12,363 nucleotides of DNA from JBGSKY01 sp041740995 (GTDB lineage Bacteria > Planctomycetota > Planctomycetia > Pirellulales > Pirellulaceae): NCBI GenBank assembly GCA_041740995.1, contig JBGSKY010000215.1:1-12363 (forward strand), read 5' to 3'. The notes under the pieces were generated by a model. The model did not search any database and was not told the DNA's origin. It saw only the letters and a program-made list of their open reading frames with translations. Positions within the stretch are counted from its first letter, which is position 1; the number at the start of each line of letters is the position of its first letter. This document shows positions 4,691 to 12,363 of this stretch, piece after piece. A program made the translations under genes and the position numbers.

Positions 4691-5863
4691 TTATTTCACT
4701 TCGCCGAGGTTGGCAAGGGTCAGGAGGACGTATCCCGTGACTAGGTTCGGATCGGATTCCATCCATCGCTTGTCTTCATTTGTCCATGAACCATTATCGC
4801 TCTGTGTTTGCTGCAACTGTGAAAACAGTTCAACTTGCCAATTACGTTTGCCACTGGCGGTCTCAAAGATTGGTTCACCATTGGCCTGTAATGCCTTTGC
4901 CATCGTCTGATAGTAGTAGTACAAACCAGATTTGCCGAGCCCAGGATTGCTATCGACGGCATAGTTGGATTGCAAAAACTTTTTCGCCGCTGCGACCCGC
5001 GGGTCCTGGTCGTCCAAGCCGGCGTAAATCATACTTTTTAAGCCAGCGTACGTCATCGCCGGATAGGATCGCAAACCGCCGTTTTCAGTCTCGCCGGCCA
5101 TCGAAGCGCCACCAGCAGCGACCGTATAATAGAAGCCTCCGTCATCGACCTTGGCCGCATACGGCGAAGAGTTTTGCGACGACTCGAGGTTTTGACAGCG
5201 GGTGATAAAGATCAACGCTTTTTGGATTGCCGGATCATCTTCCGTCGCTCCGAGTTCGTGCAACGCTTCGATCATGAACGCTGTGTTCGAAAGGTCAGGT
5301 CGCGACTTGCTACCGTACCCTGCCCCACCATATTTCAAATCTTCAGGCGTCAAGTCCTCGTCTTCGTCCCATTGGCCCTTGCGAATAAATGCATCTGCAT
5401 TCTTTAGCAATTGATCATATCGGCCATCTTGATTGGCCTTCGAAAAAGCCATCGCCGCAATGCAAGTTTCGTAGTTCGCATGTGTCGAGTTCAATCCATA
5501 AATGCCGCCATCTTGTCGAACGTTATTGGATAGGTATTCAAACGCTTTGCTAACCAACGGCGAATTAGACGGAACCCCTACGGAGGTCAGGCCGGCGGCA
5601 ACTACGGCGGTCACGCCAACCCCATTTGCTTTACTGAATGAGCCGTCTGAGTCTTGACCACTAAGTTTTAAGTACTCGACGGCTCGGTTGATCATCTCTT
5701 GCTTAGCAGCCATATCAACGACAGCCGTGGTTGGCTGGACTGCTGGCACCTGAAGAGCGGCAGGGTTGGTTTCCTGGGCAATCACTCGAACATCAATTGT
5801 CGAGCCGCAGCAGATCAGTCCGGGTAATACAGTCAGTAAAGTCCAATGATAACGAGTTTGCAT
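4691..5863 (-). CDS. Secreted prenyltransferase/squalene-oxidase repeat protein (alpha/alpha toroid), 390 aa
   Basis: A signal peptide is visible (RYHWTLLTVLPGLICCGS, about residues 4-21), so the protein acts outside the cytoplasm. After a Pro/Thr/Val-rich linker come repeated helix pairs of the prenyltransferase/squalene-cyclase type. Each helix (for example AVEYLKLSGQ, AFEYLSNNV, AKKFLQSNY, LFSQLQQTQ) is followed by a turn with DGSF, DGGIYG, DGGFYY, or NGSW and then a short helix. The sequence is shorter than hopene cyclases (about 600-700 aa), and the catalytic DxDD motif of that enzyme is not apparent. It is more likely a binding or scaffold toroid, a type common in planctomycetes, than a cyclase. 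A GGA lies 8 bases upstream of the ATG. It ends 24 bp from the tRNA remnant. Confidence 0.88.
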   Translation of the reverse strand: MQTRYHWTLLTVLPGLICCGSTIDVRVIAQETNPAALQVPAVQPTTAVVDMAAKQEMINRAVEYLKLSGQDSDGSFSKANGVGVTAVVAAGLTSVGVPSNSPLVSKAFEYLSNNVRQDGGIYGLNSTHANYETCIAAMAFSKANQDGRYDQLLKNADAFIRKGQWDEDEDLTPEDLKYGGAGYGSKSRPDLSNTAFMIEALHELGATEDDPAIQKALIFITRCQNLESSQNSSPYAAKVDDGGFYYTVAAGGASMAGETENGGLRSYPAMTYAGLKSMIYAGLDDQDPRVAAAKKFLQSNYAVDSNPGLGKSGLYYYYQTMAKALQANGEPIFETASGKRNWQVELFSQLQQTQSDNGSWTNEDKRWMESDPNLVTGYVLLTLANLGEVK

Positions 5864-6296
5864 CTCTTTTTTCCAATTTGCTTAGGCAGAACTAATTCGA
5901 GTATTTCGGAATACGATGCCAAATTTTGCTTGGCACCACGTTTCTAGTCCACAAGAGACTATTACTTCCAGAAATCACTCACGCCGATCACTAATTTTAC
6001 TCTGCAAGTTGGCGAATTGACTAGGCATTTCCAGAATTGATGAGCGGCGAATTTTGCATCGCCATGGCTAAATTTCCATCGCTGTGCAGTGCAATCCCCA
6101 ATAAACTCTAGGGATTGCGGAGGCGAAGCAACCGTGTTCGGTCCGCCTGCATTGAGGTAAACGCGAAACGCTTGGATGAGTTCGCGACTTGCGGTCTCAA
6201 GAAAAGCAAACACTCATGCAGAATCGGAACAGAAAAAATTTCCAGCCGGAACCTGGAGTGAGGCTGGCGGACTTTGGCTAGCGATGCGGTTAGAGA
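5864..6296. other. 433-bp intergenic region; possible decayed repeat
   Basis: No convincing gene is present. It should carry the promoter of the 4691-5863 gene, but I cannot fix its boxes. Hairpins are TGCCAA/TTGGCA (5917-5935) and GCAATCCC/GGGATTGC (6091-6118). An 83-codon open frame on the minus strand (5962-6213) lacks a clear ribosome site and has an odd composition. The stretch may be a degenerate dispersed repeat, judged only from its unusual reading-frame texture. Confidence 0.4.
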
Positions 6297-7184
6297 CTAG
6301 CGTTCGACGGGCGCTCGCAGGGCTTGAGCGGTCTTGGTTTCGCGTTCATTCTCCGCATCAGAAGCTCTCGCTGCGGCAAGGTATGCTTCTCGAATGAACT
6401 GAGTCTGCACGTCTTGACTAACGACCCTCATCCGCTCAACCAAATTCTCGACGCCGTTGGGGTTGTCGACACAAGCTCGCGAAAGTTGAGAAACAAACCG
6501 AAGCGATTCTGTGTAGTTTTGATCAGCGGTCTTGCCAACGAGAGGACTTAAAGTTCGCAGCATCAGGTCTGCCCCGAGATTGTCGAGCTTTAAGAAGATA
6601 TCCATCTTTGCGGTCACAATCGGTTCGCCTTCGGAGTTTGTGCTCGCTTTGCTGTAGATCACACAAACGCTGCGACCATCCAGCGTTTTCGGGACAAGTT
6701 TGCCAGTGTAGCGGCCGGTCGAATAATAGATATGAACCGAGTCATTGCCGAACAGCAGTTCAGAAATGCATTGCGTGCCAGCATTGTCATTGCCTTGAAA
6801 GACATAAGGTGCCGTGCGTTGGATTTCGACTTTGGTTACTCCCATCAAATCCCAAGCGCCAACTAGGATTTCGGGGTAACGTACTAATTCGGCGAATATG
6901 TCGGCATCGCACTCGATCGTTTTGTCGTTCATGCGGCGAAAATAGGTCGTCGCGCTGACAACGTTCTTAACCTTCGTCTGCGCATCATTGTTCAACAAGT
7001 GAAGCGGAAGTTCGCGCAGTGCAATAGCTCGCATCGCTGCCGCCGACTGCGGATCAAATTCAAACGGTTCGGCTTGAGTCGTCCGAGGATAGATAGATAA
7101 GAGACCCATCGTCAACGCGAATAGCCATGCTGACGTCGATCGTGTGAGGGGCACGTTGATCACCATTCGCAGGCTCGATTGCAT
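6297..7184 (-). CDS. Conserved-looking secreted protein of unknown function, 295 aa
   Basis: I do not recognise a named family. A Sec-type signal is clear: basic N-region, hydrophobic core (STSAWLFALTMGLLSIYP) and a TTQAEP cleavage area. The mature part is mixed alpha/beta with two blocks: a helical region (AAAMRAIALRELPLHLLNND) and a strand-rich middle (VYIQRTAPYVF-like area, SVHIYYSTGRYTGKLVP, RSVCVIYSK) ending in long helices (SLRFVSQLSRACVDN, then VERMRVVSQDVQTQFIREAY). The ATG at 7184 is chosen over the in-frame TTG at 7190. The ATG at 7166 is also possible and gives a tidier signal peptide. None has a strong Shine-Dalgarno site. It is divergent from the 7462/7589 genes. Confidence 0.8.
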   Translation of the reverse strand: MQSSLRMVINVPLTRSTSAWLFALTMGLLSIYPRTTQAEPFEFDPQSAAAMRAIALRELPLHLLNNDAQTKVKNVVSATTYFRRMNDKTIECDADIFAELVRYPEILVGAWDLMGVTKVEIQRTAPYVFQGNDNAGTQCISELLFGNDSVHIYYSTGRYTGKLVPKTLDGRSVCVIYSKASTNSEGEPIVTAKMDIFLKLDNLGADLMLRTLSPLVGKTADQNYTESLRFVSQLSRACVDNPNGVENLVERMRVVSQDVQTQFIREAYLAAARASDAENERETKTAQALRAPVER

Positions 7185-7461
7185 TACCAATTACCGGAAT
7201 GGAGTTTGTGAAAGTCTGCTGGGCTAGACGCTTCTAGCATGCCAGTCAGCCGTCGAAAACGCAGTTCTGGTTAACTGCGAAAGATGGGCAGACTAGGAAG
7301 CGGCTGGGCATGATTCGTTTTCGCCGCCTACGATCAACTATCGGATAAAAACTCGTGCGGGCCCCAAAGTATTATTCGTGAAAGGCTGTTCATTTGTGAT
7401 TTTTCAACATAAGCAAGCTGGCGACAACAAGTTGACCTTGAGTCGAAATGGAGATTTTTAG
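7185..7461. other. Divergent intergenic region with a 7-bp hairpin
   Basis: The gap of about 277 bp separates divergent genes and should hold promoters for both. A perfect inverted repeat, CGCAGTT/AACTGCG (7260-7279, 6-nt loop), is the only clear structure and is a possible operator. No sigma70-like box pair stands out. Confidence 0.4.
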
Positions 7462-7620
7462 ATGCTTGCGCGAAAACCTATCGCCGTCATCGAAAAGAAG
7501 CCCGAACGTAAGTGGGCTAAAACGACGAATGTTTTTCCAACGCATCATCTGTTCTACGTTCGCTACATCACTTCAAAAATACCGGCTAATGCTGCGGCGA
7601 AAACCACTAATCGATGCTGA
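7462..7620 (+). CDS. Possible small overlapping gene, 52 aa
   Basis: The ATG at 7462 has the best ribosome site of this locus: GGAG at 7450-7453 with an 8-nt spacer. It reads MLARKPIAVIEKKPERKWAK and stops at TGA 7618-7620. It overlaps the start of the membrane-protein gene at 7589 by 32 bp in another frame, so the two could be translationally coupled. Its first residues (ML-A-RKP-I) resemble those of the gene it overlaps (ML-R-RKP-L-I), and the DNA there is similar (ATGCT, then GCGAAAACC). The protein is basic and soluble. It may be a real small gene, a leader ORF, or the original start of the larger gene separated by a frameshift. Confidence 0.4.
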   Translation: MLARKPIAVIEKKPERKWAKTTNVFPTHHLFYVRYITSKIPANAAAKTTNRC

Positions 7621-9322
7621 CTGGCTTCTTGGGCCAGAATTTGAAAGCCATTCACGAAATGACTATCGATGGCTTCGTCTGGTTGGCGTGCTTTCGAGCG
7701 CCGCAATCTTAGTTTTCGGTTGGTCGGCTTTCTCCAAGAGTCTGCTCCACCCAGCAGCAAACCGATCAAACGAAGTCGCATTAGATCAAGACAGCCAAGG
7801 CATAGAAGCGGCGCTTGAACCTTTACGAAATAGTTTGCCGAAGAGCGTGCCTGACCTAGTGGCGATTGCAGTTGATCATCCATACAAGCCTTTAGCCCAA
7901 GCGGCGTTTCAAATCCTTAAGTCAAATTCTCAATTCACTTCAGAGTTGACGCAAGCGACCGATATCGACCTGTGTTTGTCGCAAAAAAGCTTTGACTCGC
8001 GACCTAACAATCCGGAAATTCTGGCATCTTTGTTATCCGATCGCTGCATGCAATTGCAACAATTGCCAGCGAGCGTTGCGCCAGCGGATGTGGCTAGGTT
8101 ACTGCGAAAATATCGCAACGAGCTAGACGGTCGTACATCTACATCTGAAGTCGGATTGAAATCAGCTTCAGCGAGCCTGGCTGCGAGAAATCCAACGACC
8201 GTCACGCAAGTCGAAAATCAAGATGATGCGGTTGCAACATTCGCTTTCAGTGCCACGGCAAGGTCATTCAATCAGTCGCGATCCGCCAAACCGGTTGCCA
8301 CTTACTCGCCAAGCGTATCTCGTGCTCAAGCGGGCGAGGAAGAATTGGCGACGGAATTGGCAATGTCATCTGAGAACTATCGCGAGATTGATCGAAGCAA
8401 TATTGCTTCTCCAACCGCCAAGATGCCTGCCAACGCGCTGCGTCAATCGTCAGTCGCAGTAAGTTCTCAAGCCCTAACTTTACCTGACGTCAACGCCCTG
8501 GTGTCGGAGGATTTAGACCGCGCATTAAATTTTCAGAGCTCAGACCAACTTCCGTTGGCTGGGAATTGGCTCACTCCGATTGCTCTAGAACCTCCGCTTG
8601 ATTTACTTGCCGCGCAAGTCAAAGAGAAATCGCCATCGGAATCTGATTTGAGCGAGAAACGGTACGACGCCAGCAACGCTTATCCAGATGAAGCAGCCAG
8701 TGCAAATATACAATCGCAGCGTGACCAGGAATCGATCGCAGAAGAAGTTGTCGGTTCAATCGCAGGCGGAAGACGAATTGCACTTTCAGATCGACCGAGT
8801 GAAACCAAGTCGATTCGAACGGTGGCCTATTCCGTGCCTCGCACTTATGTTCCAAGCCGCGAGTTCGCAGACCGGACGGATGAAAATGTTTTGGTAGCTC
8901 AAGAAAACGCAACCCTTGCAGGGCTTGCAGAAATTCCGACTGGCGATTTGGTTCGAATGCTTGGAAGCGTTCAGACACGAATAGCTGGAGCCGCTATTGG
9001 CGAACTGCAACGACGCGGAATGACTGATGAACAACTAAAACTGGCAGTCCAACTGAACGTAGGTTCTTCAACGGATCGAACGTTAGCCTTGGATCGATTG
9101 ATGGCCAATGAACGATTTTCGCCAGTGCCGTGGCTCGCATGGATGGCTCAAGATAACGATCTTGTTGTTCGAGAGCATGCGATTCGACTGCTTGGTTCAG
9201 TCTCCAATGATCACGCACGCCGCGAGTTGCGTTTGTTGCTCAATCGCGAAACCAATCCAACGCTACAAAAGCTAATCCGTCAATTGTCGTTTGGTTCTGG
9301 TAATATCCAGAACAGTCGATAA
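7589..9322 (+). CDS. Single-pass membrane protein with C-terminal HEAT-like repeats, 577 aa
   Basis: A short basic N-terminus is followed by one membrane helix (WLRLVGVLSSAAILVFGWSAF, about residues 28-48), so the rest is likely outside the cytoplasm. A helical block follows (about 70-185), then a long Ser/Ala/Glu-rich region that looks disordered (about 190-430). The C-terminus has helix pairs of HEAT type (IAGAAIGELQRRGM, TDRTLALDRLMANE, VREHAIRLLGSVSNDHARRELRLLLNRE), typical protein-protein contact surfaces. The frame is open from an ATG at 7448, but the extra 47 residues look like a shadow of the 7462 ORF, so 7589 is chosen despite a weak ribosome site. It is 12 bp upstream of the SH3 gene and almost surely in one operon. 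Function unknown. Confidence 0.8.
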   Translation: MLRRKPLIDADWLLGPEFESHSRNDYRWLRLVGVLSSAAILVFGWSAFSKSLLHPAANRSNEVALDQDSQGIEAALEPLRNSLPKSVPDLVAIAVDHPYKPLAQAAFQILKSNSQFTSELTQATDIDLCLSQKSFDSRPNNPEILASLLSDRCMQLQQLPASVAPADVARLLRKYRNELDGRTSTSEVGLKSASASLAARNPTTVTQVENQDDAVATFAFSATARSFNQSRSAKPVATYSPSVSRAQAGEEELATELAMSSENYREIDRSNIASPTAKMPANALRQSSVAVSSQALTLPDVNALVSEDLDRALNFQSSDQLPLAGNWLTPIALEPPLDLLAAQVKEKSPSESDLSEKRYDASNAYPDEAASANIQSQRDQESIAEEVVGSIAGGRRIALSDRPSETKSIRTVAYSVPRTYVPSREFADRTDENVLVAQENATLAGLAEIPTGDLVRMLGSVQTRIAGAAIGELQRRGMTDEQLKLAVQLNVGSSTDRTLALDRLMANERFSPVPWLAWMAQDNDLVVREHAIRLLGSVSNDHARRELRLLLNRETNPTLQKLIRQLSFGSGNIQNSR

Positions 9323-9334
9323 AGGAATATGTCG

Positions 9335-11572
9335 ATGAAAAGTAAACAAGCCATCACTCAAACATCAAACTCGATCATCGAAATCAGCTTTACTAAAGCT
9401 ACGATCGTGATTTGTCTGTTCTGGGCAGCAGCGATTCACCAATCGGCGAAAGCAGTCGCCAATGAAGAATTTGAAAAGTACGCGACAGCAAAAACTTGCT
9501 ATGTCATAAACGAAAACGTGGAAACACTGGCCGCACCAACTGATCAAGCTTATCGCACTGGAACGATTCATCGCGGCGACGTGATCGAAGTCCACGGAAA
9601 GCTTGGTGAAGATTGGTTTGCGATTCGTCCGCCGGTCGGCCAATATGATTGGGTCATCGCACAGAGCGCTCATTTGCTACCGGGTGGTAAAGTTGCTGAA
9701 ATTGTCGACACAGCGACACCAGCCTGGATTCATACCGATGATGAATCTCGTGAGAAATTTCAGTGGCAAATCAAATTGCAACCAAGTCAGCAAGTCAATG
9801 TTATCGCGCAAGTGAACCAGCAAATCGATCAAGGACGATCACGGGCTTGGTACAAAATTGATCCGCCGCCTGGCGAGTTTCGATGGGTGAATGCAACCGC
9901 CGTTTCCGACCAACCGCCAAAGTTTCGCGAAAAAGTCGTAGCCCCATTGATCGATGTTGCTTCAGAAAGTTCGGTCATTAAATCTTCCGTGCAGTCTGCG
10001 TCGGTTGCTGACGAATCAGCTGTGCTGCAGGCATCGGGTCGAATCATTCAAATGTCAACCGAACCAGTCGTCTTGGCCCCGGGTGAAATTGTGGTCAATT
10101 CCGACGACGAATATGAACTGGTGAACGATACCGGAGATTACTACGAAGGCGGTATGGAATCTAGCATCTTGGTCGGTGATACAGGCGAATATTTCGAAGG
10201 TTATGAAGAAGAATATGTTGGACCGATGGGCTGCGACGGATGTGATCCAAGTTGCCAAAATGATTTTGATGATGTGAAACGGAGAATCAAGCCAGTCGGA
10301 CGGTTTTTGGGCATGTTCGGATTAGCCCTTGTAGAAGCTGAACGAACTGCCGAAGCCATGCCTTGCACATCTTGCGGCGTAGTTGGATGTACGAGCTGTG
10401 TTGGAGGTTCAGGCTACAATCGAGCGGCGTCGATTGGTTCCCTCCCAAGTCGACTAGATAATCTTCCTCGCCCGCTGAGCCGTTTACGCAGTGATTCGGT
10501 TGACCGAGGCTTGCTAATCGATCGGCTCGGCGATGCTCGTGAGCAGCTTCGTGAAGGTTTCAGTGATGTTCGAGAAAGTGTCTCGTCTGTTGGTCCGTTG
10601 TCGTCGCCAACTCCGGCTGCTGGCGGTCCTGCTGCAGTCAGCTTGGGTAACCCGGTCGGACCGGGCAAACAATCTTTGCTGACCGAATCAAAACTCTGGC
10701 AAGGTTTACCTTTCAACGGCGTTCCGTCTACAGATTTAGAGCTGGATGTGCAATCGCCGACCGGCACCGAGCAATGGGCTAAACGACCAGAAAACGCGCA
10801 AGTGCCGAGCAGTCAAAATCCGAGCGATCAGGGTGGCACTTTGATTCAGACGTCCACGCCGGCCAACGGTGATCAATCCAGTTATACGCCAAGCGGGAAT
10901 TCGAATTTTGCCTCAGCAGGATTGCTGAGCTCTGACATTCGATTCACCTCGCGGTTGTTACAACAAGCGTCGGCAGAGTTGACAACGATCGTCGCGAGAC
11001 CAACGGAACAATGGCAATTGCAGCCACTGAGACAACAAGTTTCGCTGTGGATTGAAAATGGGGCCGATCCGATCGCCCGCGGTGAAGCAAGATTGCTTCG
11101 CGATCGAATTGATCAGTTGGAAGAATTTCGTTCGCGATGGCTGCGAGCGAACTCCAGCGCAATCGCTCAAATGAGCAATACGACGAATGCGTTGAGCACT
11201 AGTAGTGCTCCAATGACCCAAGTCAATCAGGTCAGTTTTCAACGTTCGGTCTCTATCGATCCCAACAAGGAAAATGGCGTTGTTCAAGGCGGCGTGCAAT
11301 TCAATATGAATGCTGCCAAGGCGATTATCGATGCCGCAGACGCTTCCGGATGGCTCGTCGCCGTGCATGGGCAACGCGAAGACTTCCCCAAGTTTGCATT
11401 GACTGACGACGCAGGTCGCTTGGTTGCCTATGTCGAAGCGCCGCCAGGGACCAACTTGCGGGTTTATTTACAACAACCTGTCGCAATTCATGGTCAGCGA
11501 GGAATGCACGCGGTACTCAACATGCGAACCATTATGGCTGAACGAATCGTGCGCATTGCCGATGCGCGATAA
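9335..11572 (+). CDS. Secreted SH3-repeat protein with Cys clusters, 745 aa
   Basis: The ATG at 9335 is preferred to 9329 because AAAGGA (9321-9326) is 8 nt before it but only 2 nt before the other. An N-terminal signal or anchor (about residues 20-41) is followed by two SH3-like domains (about 55-115 and 128-192), each with the matching motif W(F/Y)xI(R/D)PPxGxxxWV (about 93-107 and 171-185). An acidic region repeats DTGDYYEG / DTGEYFEG (about 265-290). Two Cys clusters follow (Cys near 300, 303, 307 and near 344, 347, 352, 355). A long Ser/Pro/Gly/Gln linker leads to a compact C-terminal domain (about 660-745). SH3-like domains often bind peptidoglycan or envelope peptides, so an envelope role with the upstream HEAT-like membrane protein is likely but unproven. 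Confidence 0.85.
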   Translation: MKSKQAITQTSNSIIEISFTKATIVICLFWAAAIHQSAKAVANEEFEKYATAKTCYVINENVETLAAPTDQAYRTGTIHRGDVIEVHGKLGEDWFAIRPPVGQYDWVIAQSAHLLPGGKVAEIVDTATPAWIHTDDESREKFQWQIKLQPSQQVNVIAQVNQQIDQGRSRAWYKIDPPPGEFRWVNATAVSDQPPKFREKVVAPLIDVASESSVIKSSVQSASVADESAVLQASGRIIQMSTEPVVLAPGEIVVNSDDEYELVNDTGDYYEGGMESSILVGDTGEYFEGYEEEYVGPMGCDGCDPSCQNDFDDVKRRIKPVGRFLGMFGLALVEAERTAEAMPCTSCGVVGCTSCVGGSGYNRAASIGSLPSRLDNLPRPLSRLRSDSVDRGLLIDRLGDAREQLREGFSDVRESVSSVGPLSSPTPAAGGPAAVSLGNPVGPGKQSLLTESKLWQGLPFNGVPSTDLELDVQSPTGTEQWAKRPENAQVPSSQNPSDQGGTLIQTSTPANGDQSSYTPSGNSNFASAGLLSSDIRFTSRLLQQASAELTTIVARPTEQWQLQPLRQQVSLWIENGADPIARGEARLLRDRIDQLEEFRSRWLRANSSAIAQMSNTTNALSTSSAPMTQVNQVSFQRSVSIDPNKENGVVQGGVQFNMNAAKAIIDAADASGWLVAVHGQREDFPKFALTDDAGRLVAYVEAPPGTNLRVYLQQPVAIHGQRGMHAVLNMRTIMAERIVRIADAR

Positions 11573-11621
11573 CGAAAAATGATAGTGCTACGTCGATTGA
11601 TGATACTCATTGAAAAGCACA

Positions 11622-12363
11622 TCAGGCGGGTGCTGGAACGATATCTTTTAGACCGACGACAGCACTTTCATCGACGAACCATTGGACCCGCCCGTTGGGA
11701 GGTGAAACTCCTTGCGCTGGATAAGCGTCAATGTCGGTAGGCAAGCTCCAGATTTGTCGAAGGGCCTTTTGTTTCGATTCGCCGCAGACCAAAAACAAGA
11801 CTTCGCTTGAATGGTTCAGTTGACGGTAGCTCATTGTCACTCGCCACGTGTTCAGCTTGTCTACGTAATTGGCGATCGCTCGTCGATCGTTTATTCGAAG
11901 CCCCTTAGTGGCAGGGAACAATGACGCAGTATGGGCGTCGTCACCGATTCCCAGCAGGACAATATCGAGCATTGGAATATCACTTCCGTCGGCGAGCTTG
12001 CAAAGTGTTTGATCGTATTTCTGGGCCGCTGATTCGGCGTCGTTCCCGTCAACTGGAATTGGAAAGATTTGTGGCTGACTGTCGCTGCTGAGCCGATCAA
12101 GCAGTGATTGCTTAACCATTCGGAAATTGCTGTCTGGATGATCCGGGGGCACGTTTCGTTCATCGCCCCAGAGCAAGATTACCTTCGGCCAGTCAATTTT
12201 GCCTGACGGCAGTTCAGCTAGCAGTTGATACAAAAGTTTGGGCGTCGATCCACCAGCCAAGACCAAAATGCAATGTCCTTTGGCCATGATTACCCGTGCG
12301 ATAGTCTCGACTAAGAAGTCACGTGCCAATTCAGCGCAGGCTTGAGGCGATGACGTGACGGTG
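11622..12363 (-). CDS. pgl: 6-phosphogluconolactonase (partial at window edge)
   Basis: The enzyme hydrolyses 6-phosphoglucono-delta-lactone to 6-phosphogluconate, the second step of the oxidative pentose phosphate pathway, in the cytoplasm. Family motifs in order are LAGGSTPKLLY (phosphate-binding), WGDERNVPPDHPDSNFRM, LGIGDDAHTASLFP with the catalytic-site His, a VTMSYRQLN segment and SPPNGRVQWFVDE near the C-terminus. The frame stays open to the right edge, so the first residues, perhaps about 20, are outside the window. The in-frame TTG at 12329 is probably not the true start. The usual GxDGH motif reads GDDAH, with Gly replaced by Ala before the key His. It converges on the SH3 gene across 49 bp with no clear terminator between them. 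Confidence 0.93.
   Translation of the reverse strand, partial: TVTSSPQACAELARDFLVETIARVIMAKGHCILVLAGGSTPKLLYQLLAELPSGKIDWPKVILLWGDERNVPPDHPDSNFRMVKQSLLDRLSSDSQPQIFPIPVDGNDAESAAQKYDQTLCKLADGSDIPMLDIVLLGIGDDAHTASLFPATKGLRINDRRAIANYVDKLNTWRVTMSYRQLNHSSEVLFLVCGESKQKALRQIWSLPTDIDAYPAQGVSPPNGRVQWFVDESAVVGLKDIVPAPA

Noticed and set aside
5962..6213. 83-aa minus-strand ORF
   Set aside because: There is no clear ribosome site, the composition is unusual, and it sits in a region better read as non-coding or a decayed repeat.
7448..7588. N-terminal extension of the HEAT-like protein from ATG 7448
   Set aside because: The extra 47 residues are Arg/Ser-rich and read like a shadow of the 7462 ORF, and no Shine-Dalgarno site precedes 7448.
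11573..11621. Bidirectional terminator between convergent genes
   Set aside because: No hairpin with a T-run could be found in these 49 bp. GTGCTACG here matches the phage motif but is a single, probably chance, copy.

Overview
The window looks like a planctomycete chromosome (Pirellulaceae / Rhodopirellula-like) carrying the end of an integrated tailed-phage element. The lineage is inferred from the right-hand two thirds: large secreted or membrane proteins of unknown function, a secreted prenyltransferase/squalene-oxidase-repeat protein, an SH3-repeat protein with short Cys clusters, and a HEAT-like membrane protein, all in about 50% GC DNA. No marker gene proves the taxonomy.

Positions 1-4627 are phage-derived. 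Genes are small, carry good Shine-Dalgarno sites and all lie on the + strand. The only one with a confident function is an HK97-fold major capsid protein (1179-2423). It is followed by a probable structural protein (2454-2912), a short ORF and an 85-residue ORF that may be joined by a frameshift, and two overlapping small genes (3741-4420) closed by a terminator. No portal, terminase, protease, tail or integrase gene is visible. The phage DNA stops inside the anticodon stem-loop of a tRNA-Arg(UCU) gene, of which only the 5' half survives (4627-4666, minus strand). That is the attachment-site junction.

The most interesting structure in the phage part is a pair of similar promoter-leader modules. 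Each starts at a stop codon with CTGCTTGAC, has a spacer with short inverted G/C arms, then a -10-like box, then AAATCAAC near the predicted transcript start. A structured non-coding stretch of about 140-160 nt follows and ends in a terminator-like hairpin just before the next gene. One precedes the capsid gene (960-1178), the other the 3741 gene (3524-3740). They could be attenuated or antiterminated leaders, or small phage RNAs.

Positions 4667-12363 are host chromosome. Two secreted proteins are on the minus strand (4691-5863 and 6297-7184). A divergent + strand pair, probably an operon, encodes a single-pass membrane protein with HEAT-like repeats (7589-9322, possibly preceded by an overlapping small ORF at 7462) and a secreted SH3-repeat protein (9335-11572). 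A convergent, edge-truncated 6-phosphogluconolactonase (11622 to the window end) closes the window.
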